A stretch of DNA of 49,641 nt from Corynebacterium mucifaciens (GTDB taxonomy: Bacteria; Actinomycetota; Actinomycetes; Mycobacteriales; Mycobacteriaceae). The stretch spans positions 1 through 49,641 of the forward strand of contig NZ_JAAXPF010000012.1 in assembly GCF_012396315.1 (NCBI RefSeq), given 5' to 3'. A model generated the notes under the pieces. The model saw only the letters and a program-made list of their open reading frames with translations, searched no databases and had not been told where the DNA came from. Shown here in pieces: positions 1 through 8,025 of the stretch (positions are counted from its first letter, which is position 1; each line of letters starts with the position of its first letter). A program made the position numbers and the translations under genes.

Positions 1-1
1 C

Positions 2-91
2 ACCAAAGCCGGCACAAGCCTTCCAGCAGAAGTCAGCATCATCCGCACCACCACCCAAACCGCCCCACCCCCACAACCCATCACGATCTAA
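2..91 (+). CDS. 3' end of an unidentified gene (partial)
   Basis: The first bases of the window read as an open frame of 29 codons ending in TAA at 89-91. The tail is rich in Thr and Pro and ends in PQPITI. The gene starts outside the window. I do not recognise it. The Lys/Arg/Thr-rich end could belong to a transposase, but nothing supports that further. Confidence 0.3.
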   Translation, partial: TKAGTSLPAEVSIIRTTTQTAPPPQPITI

Positions 92-114
92 CACCCAAAC
101 CCGTTCACAACCAC

Positions 115-202
115 TTGACACAAAGCGTTGGCGGTGGAATTGTTCACTTTCCCCAGGTGGCCAGATTCCTAGAGCGGGTTTGTTCACCGCACGGTGAACA
201 AA
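115..202 (+). promoter_or_regulatory. Probable promoter and operator of the downstream membrane protein gene
   Basis: A TTGACA hexamer lies at 115-120. A perfect inverted repeat occupies 179-202: TTTGTTCACCG, two bases, then CGGTGAACAAA. A related half-site (TTGTTCAC) lies at 140-147. The arrangement, a strong 11-bp-arm palindrome plus a half-site about 90 bases before the next start codon, suggests a repressor operator. No regulator gene lies next to it, and I do not recognise the consensus. Confidence 0.5.
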
Positions 203-292
203 TCCGCGAAGCGTCGTGACGCCCAGGCCTGTGACGGGAGTGACTGATACCATCCCGTGTGAACGACACCGACGATCACGAAGGATGAGCGC

Positions 293-1276
293 ATGTCCAC
301 CCCTTACAACGGCGGCGGGTACGAGCCGTACCCGGAGCACCCGGATGGCAGCCACCCCGAAAACGGGCCCGGCAATTACGGCGAGAACTACGCCGCCTTC
401 GACGTGAACACGGCGGCGTCGATGGCCGGCGCGACCGCGCTGCGCTTCCACGGCGAGCAGCTCACGGACAACGTCCCCGGCGACGGCGTCTCGCCGCACC
501 CGATCAATGATCCGGCGTCCAACGGCTGGTTCCACGTGAAGGGCGACGGCAAGCTCAACGTGTTGGAGGCCATCGGCTGGGGCCTGAAGGCGACGTTCAG
601 CAACGCCAAGCTGTGGATCCCGCTGGGTATCGCCTCCACGCTGGTGGTGTTGGCGGGCCAGTTCCTGCCCGGGTTCGGCGCGGTCATTGCGGCGGCCGGC
701 TCGATCCTGCTCGCCCCGTGGATGGCGGGTGTGGCACTGCAGCAGACGTTGGCGCAGCGACTGACGTACAACGACGCTAAGGCGCCGGCCTTCGGCAAGA
801 CCGTTGGGGTCGCGGCTCTGTTGGGCGTCCTCGGAACCATCGCGCTCAGCCTCCTCATCATGGTTCTCGCGTTCGGTGCCCTGTCCACCACTGACCCGTC
901 GACGCTGCCGGACTCCACGGAAAACGTCAGCGCGGGGGAGATGTGGGCCTTCGTGCGCCCGGTGCTCGGCGCGCTCGGTATCTCGTTCCTGATCGCGCTG
1001 CTGGTGGCGCCGTTTCTCATGTTCCAGCTGTGGTACGCGGCGGACAACAACGGCTCGTTCGGCCACGCCATGGGCGCGGGCTTCAAGGCTGGGGCGTCGA
1101 ATTACCTGCGCATCCTGGGCTTCGTCGTGCTCCTGGCCCTGATCAACATCGTCGGTGCGGCGCTACTGGGCATCGGCCTGATTGTCACGCTGCCCGGCAC
1201 CATGCTCGCCTCGGCGCACGCGTACCGCCAGATCTCCGGCGGCCCCGTGCCCAAGGATGCGGTCGCTACAGCGTAA
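293..1276 (+). CDS. Multi-pass membrane protein, corynebacterial, function unknown
   Basis: This 327-residue protein has a hydrophilic N-terminal third of about 85 residues rich in Gly, Pro, Asn and Tyr. Five or six strongly hydrophobic stretches follow between about residues 105 and 310. The layout resembles the actinobacterial membrane proteins with a disordered N-terminus and a DUF4013/glycerophosphoryl-diesterase-type membrane domain, but I cannot assign the family firmly. The ATG at 293 follows AAGGATGAGCGC, a modest ribosome site. The gene is convergent with the acuI-like gene and overlaps its 3' end by 11 bases. A large palindrome upstream (179-202) suggests it is regulated. Confidence 0.75.
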   Translation: MSTPYNGGGYEPYPEHPDGSHPENGPGNYGENYAAFDVNTAASMAGATALRFHGEQLTDNVPGDGVSPHPINDPASNGWFHVKGDGKLNVLEAIGWGLKATFSNAKLWIPLGIASTLVVLAGQFLPGFGAVIAAAGSILLAPWMAGVALQQTLAQRLTYNDAKAPAFGKTVGVAALLGVLGTIALSLLIMVLAFGALSTTDPSTLPDSTENVSAGEMWAFVRPVLGALGISFLIALLVAPFLMFQLWYAADNNGSFGHAMGAGFKAGASNYLRILGFVVLLALINIVGAALLGIGLIVTLPGTMLASAHAYRQISGGPVPKDAVATA

Positions 1277-2204
1277 CGACGGTGCGTCCGCTGCCCCGAC
1301 CGTCCAACAGCCGACGCGCAACTTCCACCACGCCATCCAGACCGACTTCCTCGGTGCGGATGGCGTTTGTGTCGAGGGACTCGTCCAGCACCTTCCACGC
1401 CGCGTCGCGTACATCGTTGGGCGCGTCCACGGAATTGATGCCCACCAGCTGCACCCCGCGCAGGATGAACGGCAGCACGCTCGCGGGCAGGTCGTTGCCG
1501 GCGGCCATGCCGCACGCGGTGGCCACGCCGCCCCAGGTGAGCTGGGAAAGCGCGTTCGCCAGCATGGTGGAGCCAACCGTGTCCACCACGCCCGCCAGTC
1601 GCGCCTTCTGCAGCGGCTTGCCGGGCTCGGAGAAGTCGGCACGGTCCACAACCTCGGCGGCGCCGAGCTCCTTCAGCCACGCCTCGTGCTCGGCGACGCG
1701 GCCGGTCATGGCCCACACCTCGTGGCCTCGGGCGGACAGGAGCTGCACTGCGATGGACCCCACTCCCCCGGTGGCGCCGGTGACCAGCACGGGGCCGTCG
1801 AGAGGCGACAGCGCCACGCGCTCCAAGCCCGCCACCGATAGCGCGGCGGTGTAGCCCGCGGTGCCGATTGCGGCCGCCTCGAAGGCGCTGAAGCGGGCCG
1901 GGACGCGGGCGACGTCGTGGGCGTCGACGCGCACCTGCGGCGTGTACCCGCCGTGCCGGCGCTCGCCGAGGCCGCGACCGTTGACGGTGACCAGCGTGCC
2001 GTCGTCGAGGGTGCCGACGACGTCGATGCCCGGGACCATGGGCAGATTGCGCAAGATCCCGCGGTTGCCGGACAGCGCCATCGCGTCCTTGTAGTTCACA
2101 GACGAGTGGCTCACGTGGATCAGGGTGTCGCCGTCGCCTGCGTACGCCTCCTGCGTATCGACGACCTCCGGACCACTCTCAGTAACAATCAAGCTGCTGC
2201 TCAT
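1266..2204 (-). CDS. acuI: AcuI/YhdH-type NADPH-dependent acrylyl-CoA reductase family oxidoreductase
   Basis: This is a medium-chain dehydrogenase/reductase without the zinc-binding residues. It has an N-terminal GroES-like fold (SSVNYKDA, then VPGIDVVGT) and a Rossmann domain with the nucleotide motif TGATGGVGSIAVQ near residue 140. The length of 312 residues fits the YhdH/AcuI family (about 325), whose members reduce acryloyl-CoA or related enones with NADPH. I chose the ATG at 2204 over the in-frame ATG at 2216. The upstream ATG lies inside a perfect TATGCT -10 hexamer (2212-2217) that ends 7 bases before 2204, so the transcript is probably leaderless. The substrate is inferred from the family only. 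Confidence 0.8.
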   Translation of the reverse strand: MSSSLIVTESGPEVVDTQEAYAGDGDTLIHVSHSSVNYKDAMALSGNRGILRNLPMVPGIDVVGTLDDGTLVTVNGRGLGERRHGGYTPQVRVDAHDVARVPARFSAFEAAAIGTAGYTAALSVAGLERVALSPLDGPVLVTGATGGVGSIAVQLLSARGHEVWAMTGRVAEHEAWLKELGAAEVVDRADFSEPGKPLQKARLAGVVDTVGSTMLANALSQLTWGGVATACGMAAGNDLPASVLPFILRGVQLVGINSVDAPNDVRDAAWKVLDESLDTNAIRTEEVGLDGVVEVARRLLDGRGSGRTVVTL

Positions 2205-2211
2205 GGTGGCC

Positions 2212-2217
2212 AGCATA
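2212..2217 (-). promoter_or_regulatory. -10 hexamer TATGCT, leaderless acuI transcript
   Basis: On the minus strand TATGCT is followed by exactly 7 bases and then the ATG at 2204. The same geometry recurs before at least ten other genes in the window. Confidence 0.5.
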
Positions 2218-2226
2218 GGCCGGGGT

Positions 2227-2232
2227 TACGGT
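2227..2232 (+). promoter_or_regulatory. -10 hexamer TACGGT, leaderless vanZ-like transcript
   Basis: TACGGT ends 7 bases before the GTG at 2240, and no Shine-Dalgarno sequence fits. It lies back to back with the acuI -10, so the two genes share a very compact divergent promoter. Confidence 0.45.
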
Positions 2233-2239
2233 TGGGCGG

Positions 2240-2734
2240 GTGAGAAAATCGAGCGAATTGCAGGAAAAGACCGCGGCGGTGGTGACCGCGCTGGTCGTGC
2301 TCTCGTTCACGGTGGGCAAGGCGTTCGTGTCCATCCCGGGGTTGTGGTCGGCGGAGTCGCACCAGGTCAGCCAAATTCGCCTGAACCCGCTGGAGACCTT
2401 CGAGTACGCGCGCGTGTGGTGGGGCCCGTGGTTGAACCTGTTCGGCAACATCGCGCTGTTTGTGCCGGTCGGCTTCGTCGCGTACCGGGGCTCGGTGGCG
2501 CGGGCGACGCTGATCGGCTTGGTGTGCAGCCTCGGCATCGAGACCGCCCAGTACGTCTTCTCGTGGGGCTACAGCGACGCCGACGACGTGATCTGCAATG
2601 TTGCGGGTGCGTGGCTGGGTGCGGTGGTGGCCGCAGGGGCGTCGAGAGGCACGCGCTCGGTGGTGCTGTGGTGCATCGCCGCGGTGGGCGCACTCAGCCT
2701 CGCCGTGTACGCGGCGCTAGGGTTGAGCGCATGA
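2240..2734 (+). CDS. VanZ family membrane protein
   Basis: This 164-residue protein has four predicted membrane helices. The VanZ-type signature is visible: NLFGNIALFVPVGF around residues 70-85, then a helix with LGIETAQYVFSWG and the acidic DADDVICNVAGAWLG. VanZ-like proteins are small membrane proteins of mostly unknown function, some linked to glycopeptide resistance. There is nothing here to suggest vancomycin resistance. The stop codon overlaps the ATG of the next gene (ATGA at 2731-2734), so translation is probably coupled to the DUF202 pair. Confidence 0.85.
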   Translation: MRKSSELQEKTAAVVTALVVLSFTVGKAFVSIPGLWSAESHQVSQIRLNPLETFEYARVWWGPWLNLFGNIALFVPVGFVAYRGSVARATLIGLVCSLGIETAQYVFSWGYSDADDVICNVAGAWLGAVVAAGASRGTRSVVLWCIAAVGALSLAVYAALGLSA

Positions 2735-3096
2735 GCGAGCGCGGATGGTTGACTAGGCGGGTGTTCCCCGCCGGTAGGGAGCCCGATCCGCGGTTCACGC
2801 TGGCCAATGAGCGCACCTTCCTCGCGTGGACGCGCACCGCGCTCGCGTTTTTGGCGGGCGGCATTGCGCTCGAGGCGTTCGAGCTACCAAGCATCGAGCC
2901 GGGGGTGCGCAAGGCGTCCGCGGCGGTGCTCATCCTCATTGCCATGACCATTTCCGGCGGCGCGGCGGTGCGGTGGGTGCGCGTCGAGCGGGCGCTGCGT
3001 CACGACGAGCCGCTGCCCGCCCCGGCCATCATCCCGGTACTGTGCCTCGCCGTGTTCCTTGCGGCCCTCGTGGTGGCGGTGAGCGTGCTTCGATGA
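2731..3096 (+). CDS. YidH/DUF202 family membrane protein
   Basis: This 121-residue protein carries the DUF202 signature near its N-terminus: DPRFTLANERTFLAWTRTALAF, read around residues 20-40. Three hydrophobic helices follow. DUF202 proteins are small inner-membrane proteins of unknown function. The start overlaps the vanZ-like stop by four bases, and the stop overlaps the next start by four bases. The two DUF202 genes in tandem match the yidH/yidG pair seen in many bacteria. Confidence 0.85.
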   Translation: MSERGWLTRRVFPAGREPDPRFTLANERTFLAWTRTALAFLAGGIALEAFELPSIEPGVRKASAAVLILIAMTISGGAAVRWVRVERALRHDEPLPAPAIIPVLCLAVFLAALVVAVSVLR

Positions 3097-3407
3097 TCCC
3101 GGTCGCCGACCCCGGTCTGCAGCCGGAGCGCACCGCGATGAGCTGGACGCGCACGGCCCTGGCCATGCTGGTGTGCGCGGCGGCGCTGCTGCGCTGGGCA
3201 GGCGCGTACCCCGCGCTGATCGTGGTGGCTGCGGCGGTGCTGGCCACGGGCGGCCTGGTCATCGTTGCGCTGCACCGGCGGACCTACCGCTTCGAGGCGG
3301 ACGCGCTGGCCAATGAGCGCAGCCAGCCCAACACGGCCGCGGTGTTCGTGCTTACCGCGATGATGCTGGGGATCGGCGGGCTGGGGTTGTACCTGGTGGT
3401 GGGGTAA
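3093..3407 (+). CDS. YidG-like DUF202 membrane protein
   Basis: This 104-residue protein starts at the ATG overlapping the previous stop (ATGA at 3093-3096). It is the second, shorter DUF202 member: LQPERTAMSWTRTALAML near residues 9-26, and three hydrophobic segments. It probably forms a heteromeric membrane unit with its upstream partner, judging only from the coupling and shared fold. Confidence 0.85.
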   Translation: MIPVADPGLQPERTAMSWTRTALAMLVCAAALLRWAGAYPALIVVAAAVLATGGLVIVALHRRTYRFEADALANERSQPNTAAVFVLTAMMLGIGGLGLYLVVG

Positions 3408-3414
3408 GCCTGCG

Positions 3415-4638
3415 CTAGTTGCCGCCGGTGTAGTGGGCGTGGTGCAGCTGGAGCAAGGTAAGGCCCTGGTCGGTGCAGACAACCTGCCCGGGCGCGGTCT
3501 CGCGCGCGATGCCGAAGGCCTCCAGCCAGGGCAGCCAGTCCCCCGTTTCCGCATCGGTGGGCTGGCCGCTCACGAGCGATTCCACGATCCAGCGCCACGT
3601 GCTTTCGCCCATCAGGCCTTCAAAGCCGCGGCGGAGGTGGTCGGCGGCGGCCGGAATCGGGTCCGGGTGGTTGAGAAACGCGAGGCCAGCCTCGGTGGGG
3701 GTGAGCTGGCCGCCGCGCAGGCTCAGCAGGCCTGCGTCGAGGAGGAGGTCGGCCACGGTGAGGGGAAATGGCAGCTGGACCACGCCACGGAGCGCGCCGG
3801 CGACGGCTGGGGGCACCTCGCCGTTGTCGTAGGGCACGCCGGCGGAGAAAATGCCCATGAGCTCGGCGACGACGCCGGCGGGGTCGCGCGGGCCCTCCAA
3901 CATCTCGCCGAAGAACTCGGTCACCGCGTTGATCATGGCGGGGTTGCGCTCCGGGTGCGGGTCCATGTCGATGATCTGGAGCAGGTCGGGGCGGGACTGC
4001 AAAAAGTCGTCGAAGTGCTGGGCGAGGCCGGGGCCGTCGTCCTGCGCGTCGGCGGCGGCGACCTCGTCGAAGAACATCTCCTCGGCCACGTTGCCGATGC
4101 GGGTGGACACCGCAACCGGGTCGGCCTGCGTCATCCGGTCCAGCATCCGTTCCGGCGGCATGACGGGCAGGTAGGAAAACATCAGGGTGATGGTCTCCAG
4201 GTCGGGCTCGATGCCGGCGGCGAGGAGGCGGGCCTGGTTGCGGAACGTGGTCATCAGCTCTGGCCCGCTGCAGGCTTCCACCACGTCGGGCCCGGCGGCG
4301 TCGACAAGCATCGGCGTCGGGCCCTCGATGCTGGAGGGGCCGAGGACCTCTACGTGGACGTTCCAGTTCGCCGCTGGGTCGTACACGTACGTCAGCGGCG
4401 GCATCTCAGCGACGGTGAGCTCATCCTCGTGGTGCTCGCCCGCGCCCGGGACCTCGGCGTACACGCAGCGCTGAGCTCCTTCGTGGCCCACGTAAAGGTG
4501 GGTGGCCGCGCCGGTGAAGCCGAGCGAGGCGTCGATGATCTGGGCGAGCTCGCCCAGCGTCATCGTCTCCTCGACGTTGACGCAGCGGGAGATTTCGGGC
4601 GATGCGCCCTCCACGATCATCAGCACTGAGACGGTCAT
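3415..4638 (-). CDS. pRiA4b ORF-3/IS1096 TnpR-like domain protein
   Basis: This is a 407-residue protein. Residues about 25-100 resemble the plasmid pRiA4b ORF-3 family: TMTLGELAQIIDASLGF, then a short beta-rich region ending LTYVYDPAANWNVHVEVLG. That tyrosine/aspartate/tryptophan signature is typical of the family. The C-terminal 300 residues look helical, with no motif I recognise. The family occurs both on transposons and as stand-alone chromosomal genes, and its biochemical role is unknown. Its ATG overlaps the stop of the upstream cupin-like gene by four bases. Confidence 0.7.
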   Translation of the reverse strand: MTVSVLMIVEGASPEISRCVNVEETMTLGELAQIIDASLGFTGAATHLYVGHEGAQRCVYAEVPGAGEHHEDELTVAEMPPLTYVYDPAANWNVHVEVLGPSSIEGPTPMLVDAAGPDVVEACSGPELMTTFRNQARLLAAGIEPDLETITLMFSYLPVMPPERMLDRMTQADPVAVSTRIGNVAEEMFFDEVAAADAQDDGPGLAQHFDDFLQSRPDLLQIIDMDPHPERNPAMINAVTEFFGEMLEGPRDPAGVVAELMGIFSAGVPYDNGEVPPAVAGALRGVVQLPFPLTVADLLLDAGLLSLRGGQLTPTEAGLAFLNHPDPIPAAADHLRRGFEGLMGESTWRWIVESLVSGQPTDAETGDWLPWLEAFGIARETAPGQVVCTDQGLTLLQLHHAHYTGGN

Positions 4639-5177
4639 GCCCGCTGGCCGCCCAGGAGAAGCATGTGGGCGGCGCTGTCGGAGCGGTTTGTCAGCCCGAG
4701 GGTGCGGTGGCCGGCATCGATCAGACCCACGGAGCGGGCCGGGACCGGGGTGGTGTTGACGGCGAGGTCGCCGTCGACGACGACGACGGCGTAGTCGAAA
4801 TCCTCGTCCACCACGACGGCCAGCTCGGTTTCCGGCGCCAACGTGAGCTGCGCGGCCACGCAGGGCTCGGCAGTTTCGAGATCGCCGGAGCGGCCGAACA
4901 TGCGCCCGGCAAACACGTAGGCCTCACCGGCGGATGCCGTGGTCACGCTGCGCAGCCCAAACGCCTCGGGCTGGGCCAGCTGGTCCTCGGCGGACACAGT
5001 GTCGGCGCGCACGAGCACCTGCACCTGCGCCTGCTCGAGCACCCCGCCGAGGCGGGCAGTGCCGTCGTGGCGCCACGCGAGCGCCGTGCAGTCTGCCGGC
5101 GCGTCGCCTGGGTCCGCCTGGCCCTGCAGGAACGCCACCCCGCGCCACGGACCAACGCTCAGCTCAATGAATGACAT
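4635..5177 (-). CDS. Small beta-rich protein, possibly cupin/pirin-C-terminal-like
   Basis: This 180-residue protein is almost all beta-strand by composition. The last 60 residues (VVVVDGDLAV, then ARSVGLIDAGHRTLGLTN and HMLLLGGQ) recall the C-terminal cupin of pirins. I do not see the metal-binding His cluster of the N-terminal pirin domain. The start is supported by a TAAGCT hexamer (5185-5190) exactly 7 bases upstream, so it is probably leaderless. That promoter overlaps the 3' end of the chrA-like gene. Function unknown. Confidence 0.55.
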   Translation of the reverse strand: MSFIELSVGPWRGVAFLQGQADPGDAPADCTALAWRHDGTARLGGVLEQAQVQVLVRADTVSAEDQLAQPEAFGLRSVTTASAGEAYVFAGRMFGRSGDLETAEPCVAAQLTLAPETELAVVVDEDFDYAVVVVDGDLAVNTTPVPARSVGLIDAGHRTLGLTNRSDSAAHMLLLGGQRA

Positions 5178-5187
5178 GGCGCACAGC

Positions 5188-5790
5188 TTAGATTATTCGG
5201 CGCTGACGGGCCGTTTCCACGGCCGCGGTGCGGTTGTCCACGCCCAGTTTGGCGTAGATGTGGATGAGGTGGGTTTTCACCGTCGCCTGCGAGATGAACA
5301 GCTGCTCGGCGATCTCCCTGTTGGAGGCGCCCGTCTGCAGCGCCCGCAGGAGCTCGATCTCACGCGCGGAGAGCGCCTCCGCCGGGTTGACCAGCCGGTC
5401 CGCCAGGACGTTGGCCACCTGCGGGGAGAGCACGCGGGTGCGCTGTGAGGCGCGCACGACCGCGTCGTACAGCTCGTCCTCCGGGGCGTCTTTGAGCAGG
5501 TAGCCCATCGCGCCCGCCTCCACGGCGGCCACCACGTCCGCTTGGGTGTCGTAGGTGGTCAGGATGAGCACCGGCGGCCCGCTCGCCTCCACGAGCCGGC
5601 GGGTGAGGTCGATGCCGGACGCGCCGGGCATCTGGATGTCGGAGACCACCACGTCAACCCCGTCCGGCACCTCGGCGTTCCCGTCGGCGGCCTCGGCGAC
5701 GACCTCGACGCCGTCGAAGGAATTGAGTACGGCACGCAGGCCGGCGCGCACGACCGGATGGTCGTCGATAAGCATGACGCGAAGTGTCAT
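5188..5790 (-). CDS. chrA: NarL-type response regulator, ChrA-like
   Basis: This 200-residue protein has a receiver domain with the acidic pair at residues 9-10, phospho-acceptor Asp51 (VVVSDIQMPG) and the conserved Lys (GYLLKDAP). The C-terminal LuxR helix-turn-helix runs from about residue 137 (LSAREIELLRALQTGASNR, then ATVKTHLIHIYAKLG). It overlaps the kinase gene by four bases. Placed divergently from an FtsX-like exporter, the pair matches the corynebacterial haem-responsive ChrSA, in which phosphorylated ChrA activates hrtBA. The name comes from this context, and the paralogous HrrSA cannot be fully excluded. Confidence 0.75.
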   Translation of the reverse strand: MTLRVMLIDDHPVVRAGLRAVLNSFDGVEVVAEAADGNAEVPDGVDVVVSDIQMPGASGIDLTRRLVEASGPPVLILTTYDTQADVVAAVEAGAMGYLLKDAPEDELYDAVVRASQRTRVLSPQVANVLADRLVNPAEALSAREIELLRALQTGASNREIAEQLFISQATVKTHLIHIYAKLGVDNRTAAVETARQRRII

Positions 5791-6947
5791 TTCCCCTCCA
5801 AGGGCAGTGTCGCGGCGAGGACGTTGCCCTCCACCGTCATCTCTCCGCCGACCTCCTCCACGCGGGCGCGCAACCCTTTCAGCCCGTAGCCCTCCGGGCC
5901 GGAGATGCCGCGGCCGTTGTCGAAGACGTCGATGGTTGCGGTCGCGCCAAGCCTATCCACGGTGACCACGGCCGACGACGCCCCGGCGTGGCGCACGATG
6001 TTGCTCAGGCCCTCGCGCACGAGGCGCTCCGCGACCGACGCGGCGGGTTCCGGCAGGTCCACGGCGTGCACTCGCACCTCCAGCGCCTCGCCCAGCGCGC
6101 GCTGCCGGTCCTCGGCCTGGCGGGCCAGACGCTCAAGCCGTGCGGGCAACGGCGGGCGCTTCGGTGTCGACTGTCTGGCCCCCTCCACCTCGGCGGCGTT
6201 GGCGGAGTTCTCGGAGACGAAGCGGCGCGCTTCCGCCAAGTTGTCGGAGGCGGTAGCGCGGATGACGTCCAGGGTCTCGCGCGCCGGGTCGCCTTCGCCC
6301 AGCTGCTTGTCCATCGCGCGGCCGAGCAGGACGATGGAGCTCAAGCCCTGCGCCATCGTGTCGTGGACTTCCCGGGCCAGGCGGGCGCGCTCCTGCGCCA
6401 CGCCCGCGGCGTGCTCGGCGTGGGCGGCCTCGCGCTGGGCGGCACGCAGGTCCTCCGCCATCTGCCGGTAGTGGTCCGCCTCGGCCCGCAGCGCCTGGTA
6501 GGCGTGGACGATGAACACGGCCAACACCGTGCCGATGGTGGGGCCCACGATCGCGCCGGGCCCGCCCCCCGGCGCGGTGACCGACAGGGTGACAGCCAGC
6601 AACGCAGCCGTCACGGGCAGTTCCCACCGCACCGGCAGGATCACGCACGCCAGCATGACCAGCGGGAACTCGAGCCAGACAAACGCCTCGGACAGCACGG
6701 CCAACCCCACCCACAACACGGCGACAACGGCGAGCCACACGTACGGTGCCCACGCCGGGTAGGCCTTGCCGCGGTTGTGCCACACGGTGCCGGCCAAGTA
6801 GACCGCGGCGAAACAGGCGGCCAGGAGGAGGGCCGCCAGCGGGGCGCCGTCTCGCACCTGCCCGGCCAGCCCCACGGCGAGGAGCACGGCGACAAGCACA
6901 TGCAGGCTCACGCGCAGCATTTCCAGGATCCGGTTGGTGGACAACAT
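5787..6947 (-). CDS. chrS: Sensor histidine kinase, ChrS-like
   Basis: This 386-residue kinase has about six membrane helices in its first 150 residues and almost no periplasmic loops. A coiled linker leads to a HisKA_3 dimerisation domain with the phospho-acceptor His195 (LAREVHDTMAQG), then an ATPase domain with FDNGRGISGPEGYGLKGL. ChrS and HrrS of corynebacteria sense haem within the membrane helices, which fits the lack of an extracellular domain. The ATG at 6947 is preceded by TACGCT (6955-6960) with 7 bases between, so the mRNA is probably leaderless. A perfect palindrome lies just upstream. Confidence 0.75.
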   Translation of the reverse strand: MLSTNRILEMLRVSLHVLVAVLLAVGLAGQVRDGAPLAALLLAACFAAVYLAGTVWHNRGKAYPAWAPYVWLAVVAVLWVGLAVLSEAFVWLEFPLVMLACVILPVRWELPVTAALLAVTLSVTAPGGGPGAIVGPTIGTVLAVFIVHAYQALRAEADHYRQMAEDLRAAQREAAHAEHAAGVAQERARLAREVHDTMAQGLSSIVLLGRAMDKQLGEGDPARETLDVIRATASDNLAEARRFVSENSANAAEVEGARQSTPKRPPLPARLERLARQAEDRQRALGEALEVRVHAVDLPEPAASVAERLVREGLSNIVRHAGASSAVVTVDRLGATATIDVFDNGRGISGPEGYGLKGLRARVEEVGGEMTVEGNVLAATLPLEGK

Positions 6948-6954
6948 GCGACTG

Positions 6955-6978
6955 AGCGTAGATCAACCGATCGGTTGA
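6955..6978. promoter_or_regulatory. chrS -10 and perfect 16-bp palindrome in the chrSA/hrtBA divergent region
   Basis: TACGCT on the minus strand (6955-6960) is a -10 for chrS. Immediately beside it, TCAACCGATCGGTTGA (6963-6978) is a perfect palindrome covering the spacer of the same promoter. It is the strongest dyad in this intergenic region. It could be the operator for ChrA or for another dimeric repressor. Confidence 0.55.
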
Positions 6979-7038
6979 CCGGGATTTCAACCGCTGTCCC
7001 GATGTGTTCCGGTGCAGGTCAACGGCAGGATGAAAGCC

Positions 7039-8025
7039 ATGTTCGTAGGAATGAGAGAAATCACGTCAGCGAAGGGGCGCTTCGGGCTGATCGCCGGCAC
7101 CGTTGCGCTCATCACGCTGCTGGTGGTTGTGCTGACTGGCCTGACCGCCGGCTTGGGTAAGCAAAACACGTCCGCGTTGGAGGCGCTGGACCCGCAGTCC
7201 GTGGTCTTCCAGGACCCGGAGGACATCTCGTTCACCACCTCCCGCGTCACGGCGCGCGACGGCCTCACGCCGCTGGGCACGAGCCAGATGCTCATGACTA
7301 AGGCGGACGGCAACGACGCCGCGGTGGCCATCCTCTCCCTGCCGGAAGGTACGGAGCTACCGGGTGGCGCGGTCCTGGGCTCGGAGGCCGTCGCCGCGCC
7401 GGGCCTGAACGTCAACGAGGGCGATACGGTCACCGTCGCCGGCAACGACATCACCGTCGGCGCAATCGGCAAAGACCTCGCCTTTTCCCACTCGCCTGTC
7501 CTGTGGGTGCCCACGGAATTCTGGCAGCAGATCATGCGCACCGACGCCGACGGCACCGTGCTGCTGTCGGACCAGTCGGACCAGGAGGTCGGCGGCGGCG
7601 TCAGCCTGAAAGAGTCCTTCAACGGGCTTCCCGCCTACTCCTCGGAACAGGGCTCGTTAAAGCTCATCCAGGGCTTCCTCTACGCCATCGCCGCGCTGGT
7701 GATCATCGCCTTCCTCACCGTGTGGACGATGCAGCGCACCCGCGACCTGGCCATCTTGAAGGCCATCGGCGCATCCAACGGCTACCTGCTCAAGGACGCG
7801 CTCGGCCAGTCCGCCGTACTCCTGGCAGTCGGCGTGCTCATCGGCGGCGTCGCAGCGTACGGGCTGGGCATGTGGATGCAGGGCGCCGCACCGTTCGCCC
7901 TCTCCCCCGTCACGGCCATCGTGCCCCCGGTCGCCATCTGGGCGCTGGGCATGGTCGGCGCGCTGATCGCCACCCGCTCCATTGTGAAGGTCAACCCGCA
8001 GCAGGCCCTTGGAGGTGCCGCATAA
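7039..8025 (+). CDS. hrtB: FtsX-family ABC permease, HrtB-like haem exporter subunit
   Basis: This is a 328-residue permease with one N-terminal membrane helix, an extracytoplasmic domain of about 190 residues, and three C-terminal helices containing the FtsX motif (MQRTRDLAILKAIGASNGYL). That is the MacB/HrtB topology. In corynebacteria HrtBA removes toxic haem from the membrane. I prefer the ATG at 7039 because CAGGA (7026-7030) is spaced 8 bases from it. An in-frame GTG at 7012 and an ATG at 7030 are less likely. Its TAATG overlap with hrtA indicates coupled translation. Confidence 0.75.
   Translation: MFVGMREITSAKGRFGLIAGTVALITLLVVVLTGLTAGLGKQNTSALEALDPQSVVFQDPEDISFTTSRVTARDGLTPLGTSQMLMTKADGNDAAVAILSLPEGTELPGGAVLGSEAVAAPGLNVNEGDTVTVAGNDITVGAIGKDLAFSHSPVLWVPTEFWQQIMRTDADGTVLLSDQSDQEVGGGVSLKESFNGLPAYSSEQGSLKLIQGFLYAIAALVIIAFLTVWTMQRTRDLAILKAIGASNGYLLKDALGQSAVLLAVGVLIGGVAAYGLGMWMQGAAPFALSPVTAIVPPVAIWALGMVGALIATRSIVKVNPQQALGGAA

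Noticed and set aside
2240..2734. Glycopeptide resistance locus because of a VanZ-like protein
   Set aside because: No vanHAX or vanRS genes are nearby; VanZ-like proteins are common in bacteria without such resistance.
5784..7160. A 458-codon open frame antisense to the sensor kinase
   Set aside because: It crosses the chrS/hrtB divergent promoter and is rich in Gly/Arg/His with no domain. It is a shadow of the kinase gene.
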